From Streptomyces monomycini (GTDB lineage Bacteria > Actinomycetota > Actinomycetes > Streptomycetales > Streptomycetaceae), in the NCBI RefSeq assembly GCF_022271435.1, contig NZ_JAFIQY010000005.1, forward strand, positions 186,001-250,000: DNA of 64,000 bases. Reading direction: 5' to 3'. A program made the translations under genes and the position numbers. Shown here piece by piece: positions 1 through 8,561 of the stretch (the first letter of the stretch is position 1; each line of letters opens with the position of its first letter). The notes beneath the pieces are model-generated. The model searched no databases. It was not told the origin of the DNA and was given only the letters and a program-made list of their open reading frames with translations.

Positions 1-84
1 TCAGCCCGGCACGGCTCGGGGCGGAGCGTCAGCCCGGCACGGCTCGGGGCGGAGCGTCAGCCCGGCACGGCTCGGGGCGGAGCG
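1..84. repeat. 28-bp tandem repeat, three exact copies
   Basis: Three identical 28-bp units fill positions 1-28, 29-56 and 57-84, and the left end may continue outside the window. Each unit starts with TCAGCCCG, which on the minus strand reads CGGGCTGA. The next TCAGCCCG, at 85, is the 3' end and stop codon of the MarR-family gene. The array therefore looks like a duplication that began at that gene's stop codon. No hairpin or coding role is evident. Confidence 0.9.
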
Positions 85-555
85 TCAGCCCGCCCCCGGC
101 TCCCCCTTCGCGACCGCCCCCGGCTCCACCACACGCGCGAGCAGCGCCATCAGCTGCTCCCGTTCGGCGGGACTGAGGTCCGCGGTCAACTCGTCGTTGG
201 CCCGGTCGCCCAGTTCCTCCGTACGCCGGAGCCGGCGCTCCCCCGCCGCGGAGATCTCGACGGCGTTCTTGCGCCGGTCCTTCGGGTCGGGGGTGCGGGT
301 CACCAGCCCGTCGGCCTGGAGGTCGTTGACGACCGCGACCATGTCCTTGGGATCGATCCCCACACTGCGGCCCAGTTCGGCCTGCGAGACGGGCCCCAGC
401 TCACCGACGGCCGAGAGCACCGCGTGATGCATCATCCGCATCCCCTCCTCGGCCAGCGCTTCCGCGACGAGGCGGTGGCCGCGGGCCGCCGCCCGGCCGA
501 GCAGCCAGCTGGGGAGGGAGCGGATGCGGGAGGGGGCATACGGAGTCTCTGGCAT
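85..555 (-). CDS. MarR-family transcriptional regulator
   Basis: A 156-residue protein with a winged helix-turn-helix at about residues 40-110: helices around VSQAELGRSVGIDPKDM, then a wing with DPKDRRKN, the usual MarR wing signature. MarR proteins are dimeric repressors that release DNA on binding small aromatic or oxidising ligands. It is divergent from a quinone-oxidoreductase gene. The region between holds two matching inverted repeats, so it probably represses itself and that neighbour. The family is clear; the ligand is unknown. Confidence 0.9.
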   Translation of the reverse strand: MPETPYAPSRIRSLPSWLLGRAAARGHRLVAEALAEEGMRMMHHAVLSAVGELGPVSQAELGRSVGIDPKDMVAVVNDLQADGLVTRTPDPKDRRKNAVEISAAGERRLRRTEELGDRANDELTADLSPAEREQLMALLARVVEPGAVAKGEPGAG

Positions 556-576
556 GCCACCAGCCTACCCGGAAAA

Positions 577-622
577 CCATTGGTCTCCCCAATGGATACT
601 GCTATCGTTGGGCCACCCAACG
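577..622. promoter_or_regulatory. two TTGG-N5-CCAA inverted repeats, probable MarR operators
   Basis: Positions 577-595 read CCATTGG-TCTCC-CCAATGG, a perfect 7-bp inverted repeat. Positions 606-622 read CGTTGGG-CCA-CCCAACG, also perfect. Both share TTGG-N5-CCAA and their centres are 28 bp apart. They lie between the MarR-type gene (start 555) and the divergent oxidoreductase (start 747), where MarR dimers usually bind. Assignment to this MarR protein is an inference. Confidence 0.75.
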
Positions 623-746
623 GCCCCCCGGTTCTCCTGGCTCTCCCGGCTCTCCCGGCTCTCCCGGCGCCCCTGGGGTGACCGTCCCTGCGTGGCGTCC
701 GGCCCCTTCCCCTTCCCCTTCCCGTTCCCGTTTCCCGGAGGTGCCC

Positions 747-1688
747 GTGCGGCGAGTCCGTTTCCATTCCTACGGCGGCCCCGAAGTCCTGCGCGTCGAG
801 GAGGCCGAGGCCCCCGAGCCGGGCCCCGGCGAGCTGCTCGTCCGCACGGAGGCCATCGGCGTGACCCTGCCGTCCGTCCGCCGGACGCGCGGCGACGGCA
901 CCGGCGGTGGCGTACCGCTGCCCGCCGTACTCGGCGGCGAGGTGGCCGGCGAGGTCGTCGGCCTGGGCCCGGACGTCACCGGTTTCGCGGTCGGCGACCG
1001 CGTCACCTCGCTCTCCTTCACCGGCTCGTACACCGAGGCGGCCACCGTGCCCGCCGCGATGGCCGCACGCATACCGGACGCCGCGTCCAGCGTGGACGCC
1101 GTCGCGCTGGTCCGCGGCGGGCAGGTCGCGCTCGCCGCGCTGGCCACCGCCGCCCCGGCCGACGAGGAGTCGGTACTGATCACGGGCGCGGCCGGCGCCA
1201 CCGGGCACCTGGCGGTGCAACTGGCCAAGCTGCGGGGTGTGCCGCGGGTGGTGGCAGCCGTGAGCTCCGCCGCGAAGGCGGACTTCCTGTACGGGCTCGG
1301 CGCCGACGAGGTCGTGACGTACGAGGACGCGTCCTGGGGCGAGCCCGTCGACATCGTCCTCGACGGCGTCGGCGGGAACCTGCTGCCGCGCGCGGTGGCG
1401 GCCCTCGCGCCGGGCGGGCGGCTGGTCTTCTTCAACTCGGGCGGCGGCACGGTCCCGGCCTACGACCTTCTGGCGGGATCGAAGACGATCACCGGCCTCA
1501 CCATGGCGCGGTTCGCCGCCACCCGCCCGGAGCGGTACGCGCGGCACGGCGCCGAGCTGTGGGACCACTTCTTCGCCGGCCGCCTGCGAGCCGCCGTGCA
1601 CGCGCGGGTCCCGCTGGTGGAGGCCGCACGCGCTCACGAGATCGTCGAGGCGCGCGCCAACCTCGGCAAGATCGTACTGATCCCCTGA
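747..1688 (+). CDS. zinc-type alcohol dehydrogenase / quinone oxidoreductase family protein
   Basis: About 313 residues. The N-terminal GroES-like domain (residues 1-120) begins MRRVRFHSYGGPEVLRVEE. The NAD(P)-binding Rossmann domain carries LITGAAGATGHLAVQLAKL, and the C-terminus GKIVLIP is typical. No zinc-ligand cysteines are visible, which fits the QOR subgroup that reduces quinones with NADPH. I chose GTG 747 because GGAGG at 737-741 sits 5 nt upstream; an in-frame GTG at 678 would add a low-complexity Pro/Ser tail. Control by the divergent MarR regulator is likely from the operators between them. Confidence 0.88.
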   Translation: MRRVRFHSYGGPEVLRVEEAEAPEPGPGELLVRTEAIGVTLPSVRRTRGDGTGGGVPLPAVLGGEVAGEVVGLGPDVTGFAVGDRVTSLSFTGSYTEAATVPAAMAARIPDAASSVDAVALVRGGQVALAALATAAPADEESVLITGAAGATGHLAVQLAKLRGVPRVVAAVSSAAKADFLYGLGADEVVTYEDASWGEPVDIVLDGVGGNLLPRAVAALAPGGRLVFFNSGGGTVPAYDLLAGSKTITGLTMARFAATRPERYARHGAELWDHFFAGRLRAAVHARVPLVEAARAHEIVEARANLGKIVLIP

Positions 1689-1827
1689 CCGGCCTCGAAG
1701 CGAGGCCGCCCGTACGGATGTGCCCGCCGTGGCCCGTACGGGGGAAATCCGGCCGGGTGCGAAGAAGCGCCGCGCGTGGCTTGTGGCGGTGGCGGGGGTT
1801 CAGTAGCTTCCTGCGCACCGGAGCCGG

Positions 1828-1852
1828 ACGTGGGACGTCCTATGTCCCACGT
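1828..1852. promoter_or_regulatory. palindrome upstream of the sialidase, candidate operator
   Basis: ACGTGGGAC-N7-GTCCCACGT is a perfect 9-bp inverted repeat centred about 133 bp before the sialidase start. Its length and spacing suit a dimeric repressor, for example of the GntR/FadR type often linked to sialic-acid genes. No regulator gene for it lies in the window, so the binding protein would be encoded elsewhere. Confidence 0.55.
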
Positions 1853-1972
1853 TGAACAGAGAACGCAACCCGTAGCACGCAGCACACACCGCCCCTCTCT
1901 CTTCCTCCTCCTTCTTCGTCTCTCCCCCACTCCTCCGACGCCTCGCCGATGCCTCGAAGGGCAGGTCGGATC

Positions 1973-3967
1973 ATGACGTCACCACTCCGCGCCCATGACA
2001 ACCACCGCCGCAGACCCGCCACCGGGACCGGCGGTCCCGCCCACGGCGGCCGCCGGCCCCGGGCCCGCACCCTGGCCGTGCTCGCCACGGCGGCCGCCGT
2101 CCTCGTCCCGGTGGCCACCGCCCAGGCCCGCCCGGCACCGCCCACCACCGCTTCCGGCACTACCACCCGTACCACCACCGGCTTCGAACAGCAGGTGCTG
2201 TTCAAGGCCTCCCAGGAGCGCGGTTACGCCTGCTTCCGCATCCCGGCGATCGTCCGGTCCGCCGACGGCACCCTGCTGGCCTTCGCCGAAGGCCGGGTAC
2301 GGGACTGCGGCGACGCCGGCGACATAGACCTCGTACTGAAACGCTCCACCGACGGCGGCCGCACCTGGGGCCCCCTCCAGGTCGTCAACGAGGGCGGCGG
2401 GGACACCCACGGCAACCCCGCCCCCGTCGTCGACCGCGAGACCGGCCGCATCCTGCTCGCGGAGACCTACAACAAGGGCCGCCCCGACGCCGCGAACTGC
2501 GGCGTGCCCTGCGACCGCACCCCGCATCTCCAGTACAGCGACGACGACGGCGCCACCTGGTCCGCACCACGCGACCTGACCGCCGAACTCCGGCCTGCCG
2601 GATGGAACTCCTGGTACGCCACCGGCCCCGTGCACGGCGTCCAGCTTGCCCGGGGACGGCACGCCGGGCGCCTGGTCTTCACCGTCAACGCCGAGAGCTA
2701 CGCGGGCGGCCGGATCACCGCCAACCACGCGGCGCTGATGCTCAGCGACGACGGCGGTGACCACTGGCGCGTCGGCGCCGTGGACAGCTACCCGATCGCC
2801 GCCGACGGCACGTTCCGCCAGAAGCCGTCCGAGATGAGTCTGCTGGAACGTTCCGACGGCTCGGTGTACGTCAACGCGCGCGAGCAGGACGGCACCGACC
2901 TCGGCCACCGCACGGCGGCCGTCAGCCACGACGGCGGCGAGAGTTTCGCCCGGCCCTTCCGCACCCTGCCCGGCCTGTACGCGCCGATGGTGCAGGGCTC
3001 GGTGCTGCGGCTGCCGCCCCACGGCTCCGGCAAGCCGGGCCGCACACTGTTCGCCGCGCCCGCCGATCCGGACCGCCGCCGCACCATGACCGTCCGCTCC
3101 TCCTACGACGAGGGCCGCACCTGGGAAGGCGTGGACCGGGGCGCCCGGGTCACCACCGACTGGTCCGGCTACTCCGACCTGGTGCCCGTCGCGCCCGGCC
3201 TGACCGGCCTGCTGTACGAGGGCGGCGCGGCCGACGCCCGCGACGAGATCCGCTTCGCGCGCTTCACCGACGGCTGGCTCGGCCCGCGCCGCGCGCCCGA
3301 TCCGACGACGCCCGACCTCGGACGGCACGCCCGCGCGGCGCTCGTCCTGGGCGGCGCCCGGCCTGCCGCGGGCCGCTTCGGCGACGCGCTCTCCTTCGAC
3401 GGCCGGGACGACGCCGTACGACTGCCCTTCCGCCGCTCGCTGCCCCTCGGCAGCGGCGACTTCACGTGCAGTCTCTGGTTCCGCTACCGCGCCACCGCCG
3501 GTGAGCAGCCCTTCCTGTGGATGGGCGGGGTGGGCAGCCGCAGTCCGCAGGTGGCGCTGCGCGGCGACCCCGCCCGTAACCGGGTCGTCGCCCACGTCAC
3601 CGCGCTCGACGGTGCTCGGCCGCCCGCCACCGCCGAGGTCGCCACCACCGCCGCGTACAACGACGGCGCATGGCATCACCTGGCGCTGCGGCGCACCGGC
3701 GGACGGCTGACGCTCACCGTCGACGGCGCCGAGAACCGAACGGTCCCCGACGTGCCCGGTTCCGTGAGCCGCAATGCGGTCTTCGGTGTCCATGCGGGCC
3801 AGAAGGCGGACAGCCGCTCCCAGCTCTCCGGCGACCTGGACGAAGTACGGGTCTACGGACGCGCGTTGGACGACGACGAGCTGGCAGGCGTACGCCGGGA
3901 CAACGCGCGCGTCCCCGGCCCCGTCGTCCTGCGCCTGCCGCTGGACCGTGTGGACGAGGAGGGCTGA
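1973..3967 (+). CDS. secreted exo-alpha-sialidase (GH33) with C-terminal LamG-type domain
   Basis: A 664-residue protein. An Arg-rich n-region and hydrophobic stretch (about residues 30-52, ending ATAQA) form an export signal. The sialidase propeller has the FRIP arginine motif at about residue 88 and at least five Asp-box-like motifs, including STDGGRTW, SDDDGATW and SYDEGRTW. From about residue 465 a LamG/concanavalin-like domain follows (FDGRDDAVRLPF, GAWHHLALRR, GDLDEVRVYGRAL), probably binding glycans. It should release terminal sialic acids from host or environmental glycoconjugates outside the cell. ATG 1973 was chosen because it begins the signal peptide; ATG 1949 is possible. Confidence 0.93.
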   Translation: MTSPLRAHDNHRRRPATGTGGPAHGGRRPRARTLAVLATAAAVLVPVATAQARPAPPTTASGTTTRTTTGFEQQVLFKASQERGYACFRIPAIVRSADGTLLAFAEGRVRDCGDAGDIDLVLKRSTDGGRTWGPLQVVNEGGGDTHGNPAPVVDRETGRILLAETYNKGRPDAANCGVPCDRTPHLQYSDDDGATWSAPRDLTAELRPAGWNSWYATGPVHGVQLARGRHAGRLVFTVNAESYAGGRITANHAALMLSDDGGDHWRVGAVDSYPIAADGTFRQKPSEMSLLERSDGSVYVNAREQDGTDLGHRTAAVSHDGGESFARPFRTLPGLYAPMVQGSVLRLPPHGSGKPGRTLFAAPADPDRRRTMTVRSSYDEGRTWEGVDRGARVTTDWSGYSDLVPVAPGLTGLLYEGGAADARDEIRFARFTDGWLGPRRAPDPTTPDLGRHARAALVLGGARPAAGRFGDALSFDGRDDAVRLPFRRSLPLGSGDFTCSLWFRYRATAGEQPFLWMGGVGSRSPQVALRGDPARNRVVAHVTALDGARPPATAEVATTAAYNDGAWHHLALRRTGGRLTLTVDGAENRTVPDVPGSVSRNAVFGVHAGQKADSRSQLSGDLDEVRVYGRALDDDELAGVRRDNARVPGPVVLRLPLDRVDEEG

Positions 3968-4053
3968 CGGTCCGTCACACCCCGCGCGCGCCGCCCGGAT
4001 CGACGCCGAGCATCCCGTTCGCGATGCTCTTGCGTAGTCGTGCGGTCCGAGGA

Positions 4054-5199
4054 CTAACGGGAGCCGCCCGCGTCGACGCTGTCGCCGCGCCGCGGCCGCA
4101 CGCCCTCCCTCCGCTCGCCGGACCCGGGCAGAACGCCGGCCCCGTCCTCGGACTCGGCCCCGGATTCGTCCTCGGCCTCAGCCCCGTGCCCGCCCTCGGC
4201 CCCGGCCCCGGCTTCCCGCTCCTCGGGCGCCTGTGCCGCGTACCGCTTCGCGAGGACCGCGCAGACCATCAGCTGCATCTGGTGGAACAGCATCAGCGGC
4301 AGCACGGCCAGCCCGGCCTGCGCGCCGAACAGGACGCTGGCCATGGGCAGACCGGCGGCCAGGCTCTTCTTCGAGCCCGCGAACGTGATGGCGATCCGGT
4401 CGCCGCGGGCGAAACCGGCCTTCCTGGAACCGTAGGACGTGATCGTCAGCATCAGGGCCAGCAGAACGGCCTCGACGGCCAGCAGGCTCAGCAGGCGCCA
4501 CGGCGAGACCTGGTGCCATATGCCCTGGACCATGCCCGTGCTGAAGGCGGTGTAGACGACGAGGAGTATGGAGCCGCGGTCGACGAGGCCGAGGATCTTC
4601 TTGTGGCGGGTGATGAAGCCGACGATCCAGCGGCGCAGCAGCTGGCCGGCGAGGAACGGCACCAGCAGCTGGCAGACGATCGAGACCAGGGAGCCGGCCG
4701 AGAACCCGCCGCCGTCGCCGCCCAGCAGGAGCGCCGCCAGCAGCGGCGTCACGACGATCCCGATGAGGCTGGAGAAGGAGCCCGCGCAGATCGCCGCCGC
4801 GACGTTGCCGCGCGCTATGGAGGTGAAGGCGATCGAGGACTGGACGGTGGACGGCACCAGGCACAGAAAGAGCAGGCCGGTGTAGAGGGGCTGCGTCAGG
4901 AGGTACGGAACGAGACCGCCGGCCGCCAGCCCCAGCAGGGGGAAGAGGACGAACGTGCACCCCAGCACCGTCAGATGCAGCCGCCACTGGCGCATCCCGT
5001 CCACCGCCTCCCGGGTGGAGAGCCGGGCGCCGTAGAGGAAGAAGAGCAGCGCCACGGCACCGGTCGACGCGTCGTCGGCGACGGTGGCGGCCGCGCCCCG
5101 GGCGGGGAGCAGGGCCGCGAGGCCGACGGTGCCGACGAGGGCCAGGATGAAGCCGTCCACGGGGAGCCAGGAGGGGATGCTGAGCTGAGGACGGCGCAT
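4054..5199 (-). CDS. bile acid:sodium symporter (SBF-like, YfeH type) membrane transporter
   Basis: 381 residues with about nine to ten hydrophobic segments in residues 1-320. The family motif region VPSTVQSSIAFTSIARGN followed by AAAICAGSFSSLIGIVVTPLL is typical of SBF-like (PF13593) proteins, which are integral membrane transporters of organic anions. The last 60 residues are a Glu/Gly/Ala-rich cytoplasmic tail (EEREAGAGAEGG). It is divergent from a LysR gene, the classic arrangement for a LysR-controlled transporter. The substrate cannot be told from the sequence. Confidence 0.88.
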   Translation of the reverse strand: MRRPQLSIPSWLPVDGFILALVGTVGLAALLPARGAAATVADDASTGAVALLFFLYGARLSTREAVDGMRQWRLHLTVLGCTFVLFPLLGLAAGGLVPYLLTQPLYTGLLFLCLVPSTVQSSIAFTSIARGNVAAAICAGSFSSLIGIVVTPLLAALLLGGDGGGFSAGSLVSIVCQLLVPFLAGQLLRRWIVGFITRHKKILGLVDRGSILLVVYTAFSTGMVQGIWHQVSPWRLLSLLAVEAVLLALMLTITSYGSRKAGFARGDRIAITFAGSKKSLAAGLPMASVLFGAQAGLAVLPLMLFHQMQLMVCAVLAKRYAAQAPEEREAGAGAEGGHGAEAEDESGAESEDGAGVLPGSGERREGVRPRRGDSVDAGGSR

Positions 5200-5329
5200 G
5201 TTCTCTCTTCGCGGGTGGGGCGGGGGTGGACGGAGCGGAAGGGGCTGACGGTGCGGGTGGGGCGGACGGTGCCCTCTCCACCCTGCCTGGCGCCACAGCC
5301 ATCGGGAAGCCCTCTTACCGTGGTGACTG

Positions 5330-5348
5330 TCATCATGAAGTGTGATGA
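5330..5348. promoter_or_regulatory. candidate LysR-type operator
   Basis: TCATCA-N7-TGATGA is a perfect 6-bp inverted repeat between the SBF-like transporter (start 5199) and the divergent LysR gene (start 5391). It contains the T-N11-A geometry expected of LysR-type regulators. Confidence 0.6.
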
Positions 5349-5390
5349 ATGGATGACGGGGTGCCGCTGTGTGCCGAGTGAGGGTGTGTG

Positions 5391-6296
5391 ATGACCGACC
5401 AGGCCGGGACGATGTTCGACCCCGTGCAACTGCGCACCTTCCTCGCGGTGGCCCAGACGCTGAGCTTCACCCAGGCCGCGCACCGGCTCGGCCTGCGGCA
5501 GTCCACCGTCAGCCAGCACGTGCGCAAGCTGGAGGACGCGGCCGGGCGGCGGCTGTTCGCCCGGGACACCCATGCCGTGGACCTGACCGAGGACGGCGAG
5601 GCGATGCTCGGCTTCGCGCGCACCATCCTGGAGGCCAACGAGCGGGCCGCGACCTTCTTCACGGGCACGCGGCTGCGCGGCCGGCTGCGGTTCGGGGCCT
5701 CCGAGGACTTCGTGCTGACCCGGATGCCGGAGGTGCTGGAAGAGTTCCGGCGCGACCACCCCGAGGTGGATCTGGAGCTGACGGTCGAGCTCTCCGGGAC
5801 GCTGCACGAGCTGCTGGCGGCCGGCCGCCTCGACCTCGTCCTGGCCAAGCGCCGTCCCGGCCCGGCACGCGGCCGGGCCGAGGCGCCCACCGGCCGGCTC
5901 GTCTGGCGGGACCGGCTGGTGTGGGTCGGCACGGACCGGCTGCGGCTGGACGCCCGGCGGCCGGTCCCGCTGGTGGTGTTCCCGCCGCCGGCGGTGACCA
6001 GGGCCCGCGCGCTGGAGGCGCTGGAGCGGCAGGGCCGCGACTGGCGCATCGCCTGTACGAGCGGCAGCCTCAACGGCCTGATCGCGGCCACCCGGGCCGG
6101 CCTGGGCGTGATGGCGCACAGCCTCGGCATGATCCCGCCCGGTCTGGTGCGGGTGCCGTCCCGGGCCGGTCTGCCGGACCTCGGCGGGGTGGACTTCGTG
6201 CTGCTGTACGGGGAGCGGGACGGCGCGGCCAAGGGCCCTGCGGACGCGCTGGCCGACGCGATACTGGCGGGCGGCGACCGGTTGCAATTGCCTTAG
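5391..6296 (+). CDS. LysR-family transcriptional regulator
   Basis: About 301 residues. The N-terminal winged HTH reads FDPVQLRTFLAVAQTLSFTQ, then AAHRLGLRQSTVSQHVRKLE, a textbook LysR signature. The C-terminal two-lobed effector domain starts near RLRGRLRFGASEDFV. ATG 5391 has GAGTGAGGG upstream; GTG 5388 is also possible. It is divergent from the SBF-like transporter and probably controls it in response to that transporter's substrate. Confidence 0.92.
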   Translation: MTDQAGTMFDPVQLRTFLAVAQTLSFTQAAHRLGLRQSTVSQHVRKLEDAAGRRLFARDTHAVDLTEDGEAMLGFARTILEANERAATFFTGTRLRGRLRFGASEDFVLTRMPEVLEEFRRDHPEVDLELTVELSGTLHELLAAGRLDLVLAKRRPGPARGRAEAPTGRLVWRDRLVWVGTDRLRLDARRPVPLVVFPPPAVTRARALEALERQGRDWRIACTSGSLNGLIAATRAGLGVMAHSLGMIPPGLVRVPSRAGLPDLGGVDFVLLYGERDGAAKGPADALADAILAGGDRLQLP

Positions 6297-6625
6297 CGGC
6301 GCGCCCGGCCCTCCCCGGGGAGCTGCCGGGAGACGCCGGGAGACGCCGGGAGACGCCGGGAGACGCCGAGAAGTGCCGCGAGGTGCCGCGAGGTGCCGAA
6401 GGACGCCGGGAGCCACGGAGAGATTTGGTGCAGATCCGGTCCCGGCGTCGTGATCGTCGGGCGCGCGGCGCCCCCGACGATGTCCAAGCTTCTCCGGAGT
6501 AGCCCGTTTTCGCCGCATGACCAGCGACTACGCCACCGGCTCGGCCGGCTGGACGCCCCTCCCGCGGGCCCCGGTGTTGGGGTACGGTCTCGGCCCGGTG
6601 AGAAGCACGTCGAGGAGCTGGGTCA
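6297..6625. repeat. non-coding gap with a 10-bp tandem array
   Basis: A 10-bp unit, consensus AGACGCCGGG, is repeated in strict register from 6321 to 6410 (nine units). Units starting at 6331, 6341 and 6351 are identical and the others differ at one to four bases. The rest of the gap holds a hairpin and the region just upstream of the acyl-CoA synthetase. No supported gene is present. Confidence 0.8.
6453..6481 (+). terminator. hairpin downstream of the LysR gene, possible terminator
   Basis: ATCGTCGGG and CCCGACGAT form a 9-bp perfect stem with an 11-nt GC-rich loop. There is no T-tract, which is common for Streptomyces terminators. It lies 157 bp after the LysR stop and could separate that gene from the downstream synthetase. 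Confidence 0.45.
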
Positions 6626-8452
6626 TTGCGCGAGTTCACCGTCCCACCTTTGGCCACGGCGCCCCGCGTCGGCGGGTTGGCGGACGCTGTATTCGACCAT
6701 GCCGACTCGGATCCCGGCCGGGTCGCGCTGGCCCGTAAGGACGCCGCCGGCCGGTGGCGGGACGTGAGTGCCGCGCAGTTCCGCGACGAGGTGCTGGCCC
6801 TGGCCAAAGGGCTGCTCGCCCAGGGCGTCCGCTTCGGCGACCGGGTCGGGATCATGTCCCGTACCCGCTACGAGTGGACGCTGTTCGACTTCGCCCTGTG
6901 GTCGGTGGGCGCCCAGTCCGTACCGCTGTATCCCACTTCGTCCGCCGAGCAGGTCTTCTGGATGCTGCACGACGCGGGGGTCTCGGCCTGCATGGTGGAG
7001 CACGAGGACCATGCGATGACCGTCGGCTCGGTCATCGACCGGCTGCCGCAGCTGCGCCGCCTGTGGCAGCTGGACGCCGACCCGGTCGCCGAGCTGACGG
7101 CGGCGGGCGCGCACCTGGAGGACGACGTGGTGCACCGCCACCGGATGGCGGTCACCCCGGACGCGACCGCGACGGTCATCTACACCTCGGGCACCACCGG
7201 CCGCCCGAAGGGCTGCGTGATCAGCCACGCGAACTTCATGGCCGAGGCCGACAACGTCGTCCAGCGCTACGAGACGGTGTTCCACTCCAGGCCCGGCGAC
7301 GAGGCGTCCACCCTGCTGTTCCTGCCGCTCGCCCACGTCTTCGGGCGGATGGTGCAGGTGGCCGCCGTCCGCGGGCGGGTCAAGCTCGGCCACCAGCCGG
7401 ACCTGTCGGCCGCCGCCCTGCTACCGGACCTCCAGTCGTTCCGGCCCAGCTTCGTCCTCGCCGTGCCGTACATCTTCGAGAAGGTCTTCGCGGCGGCCCG
7501 GCGCAAGGCCGAGGAGGAGGGCCGGCTCGGCCCGTTCGAGAAGGCCGTCGACGTGGCGGTCCGCTACGCCGAGGCGCTGGAGCACAAGGCGTTCGGCACC
7601 GCGTCCGGGCCCGGCGCGCCGCTGCGTATGCAGCACCAGCTCTTCGACAAGCTGGTCTACGGCAAGGTGCGGGAGGCGATGGGCGGCCGGGTGCGGCACG
7701 CCATGTCGGGCGGTTCGGCGATGGAGCGCCGGCTCGGGCTGTTCTTCGCCGGCGCCGGGGTGACCATCTACGAGGGGTACGGGCTGACGGAGTCCACCGC
7801 AGCCGCCACCGCCAACCCGCCCGAGCGCACCCGCTTCGGCACGGTCGGCTCCCCCGTCCCCGGGACGACCGTGCACATCGCCGAGGACGGGGAGATCTGG
7901 CTGCACGGCGGTCAGGTCTTCCAGGGCTATCTGAACAACGCCCGGGCCACCGACGCCGTCCTGCGCGACGGCTGGCTGGCCACCGGCGACCTCGGCGCGC
8001 TGGACGAGGACGGATACCTGACGATCACCGGCCGGAAGAAGGAGATCCTCGTGACCTCCGGCGGCAAGACCCTCTCCCCGGTCGTCCTGGAGGAGCGGGT
8101 ACGGGCGCATCCCCTGGTCGCCCAGTGCATCGTCGTCGGCAACGACCGTCCGTACGTGGCCGCGCTGGTGACGCTGGACCCGGAGGCGGTCGGGCACTGG
8201 CTCAGGATGCGCGGCAAGCCGGAGCTGCCGCCGACCGACCTGGTGCACGACCCCGATCTGGAGACCGAGATCCGGCGGGCCGTCGTCGCCGCCAACACGC
8301 TGGTCTCGCAGGCCGAGTCGATCCGTACGTTCCGGATACTGGCGCATCAGTTCAGCGAGGAGCACGGCCTGCTGACGCCGTCGCTCAAGCTGAAGCGCAG
8401 GGCCATCGAGGCGGCGTACGCGACGGAGGTGGAGGCGCTGTACCGGACGTGA
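6626..8452 (+). CDS. AMP-dependent long-chain acyl-CoA synthetase
   Basis: 608 residues. The adenylate-forming signature YTSGTTGRPKG lies near residue 190, YEGYGLTESTA near 385, and the A8 core ATGDLGALDEDGYLTITGRKKE near 455, followed by SGGKTLSP. Members convert fatty acids to acyl-AMP and then acyl-CoA at the inner membrane face. The start is TTG 6626 with GAGGAG 8 nt upstream; the N-terminus MREFTVPPLA fits Streptomyces homologues. The catalytic lysine expected near the C-terminus is plausible within KLKRRAIE. A membrane-protein gene follows 109 bp later. Confidence 0.93.
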   Translation: MREFTVPPLATAPRVGGLADAVFDHADSDPGRVALARKDAAGRWRDVSAAQFRDEVLALAKGLLAQGVRFGDRVGIMSRTRYEWTLFDFALWSVGAQSVPLYPTSSAEQVFWMLHDAGVSACMVEHEDHAMTVGSVIDRLPQLRRLWQLDADPVAELTAAGAHLEDDVVHRHRMAVTPDATATVIYTSGTTGRPKGCVISHANFMAEADNVVQRYETVFHSRPGDEASTLLFLPLAHVFGRMVQVAAVRGRVKLGHQPDLSAAALLPDLQSFRPSFVLAVPYIFEKVFAAARRKAEEEGRLGPFEKAVDVAVRYAEALEHKAFGTASGPGAPLRMQHQLFDKLVYGKVREAMGGRVRHAMSGGSAMERRLGLFFAGAGVTIYEGYGLTESTAAATANPPERTRFGTVGSPVPGTTVHIAEDGEIWLHGGQVFQGYLNNARATDAVLRDGWLATGDLGALDEDGYLTITGRKKEILVTSGGKTLSPVVLEERVRAHPLVAQCIVVGNDRPYVAALVTLDPEAVGHWLRMRGKPELPPTDLVHDPDLETEIRRAVVAANTLVSQAESIRTFRILAHQFSEEHGLLTPSLKLKRRAIEAAYATEVEALYRT

Positions 8453-8561
8453 GGGGGTGCTGGGCGCCGTTACGGGTCACGCCCGCTCCTCCGCCGCGCG
8501 GCGGAGGCGGTTCATCCCCCGGCCGGAGGTGCCGTCCGCGCGCCGCCGGGAGGCTCGTGTC

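Noticed and set aside
432..1637. Long minus-strand ORF (401 codons) antisense to the quinone oxidoreductase
   Set aside because: It is an Arg/Gly-rich shadow with no domain and overlaps two well-supported genes.
1979..3793. 604-codon minus-strand ORF across the sialidase
   Set aside because: Val/Ala/Gly-rich antisense frame without ribosome site or family; a GC-bias artefact.
6321..6410. Possible CRISPR array
   Set aside because: Units are 10 bp and contiguous with no spacers; no cas genes in the window. The same applies to the repeats at 1-84, 35209-35340 and 40727-40794.
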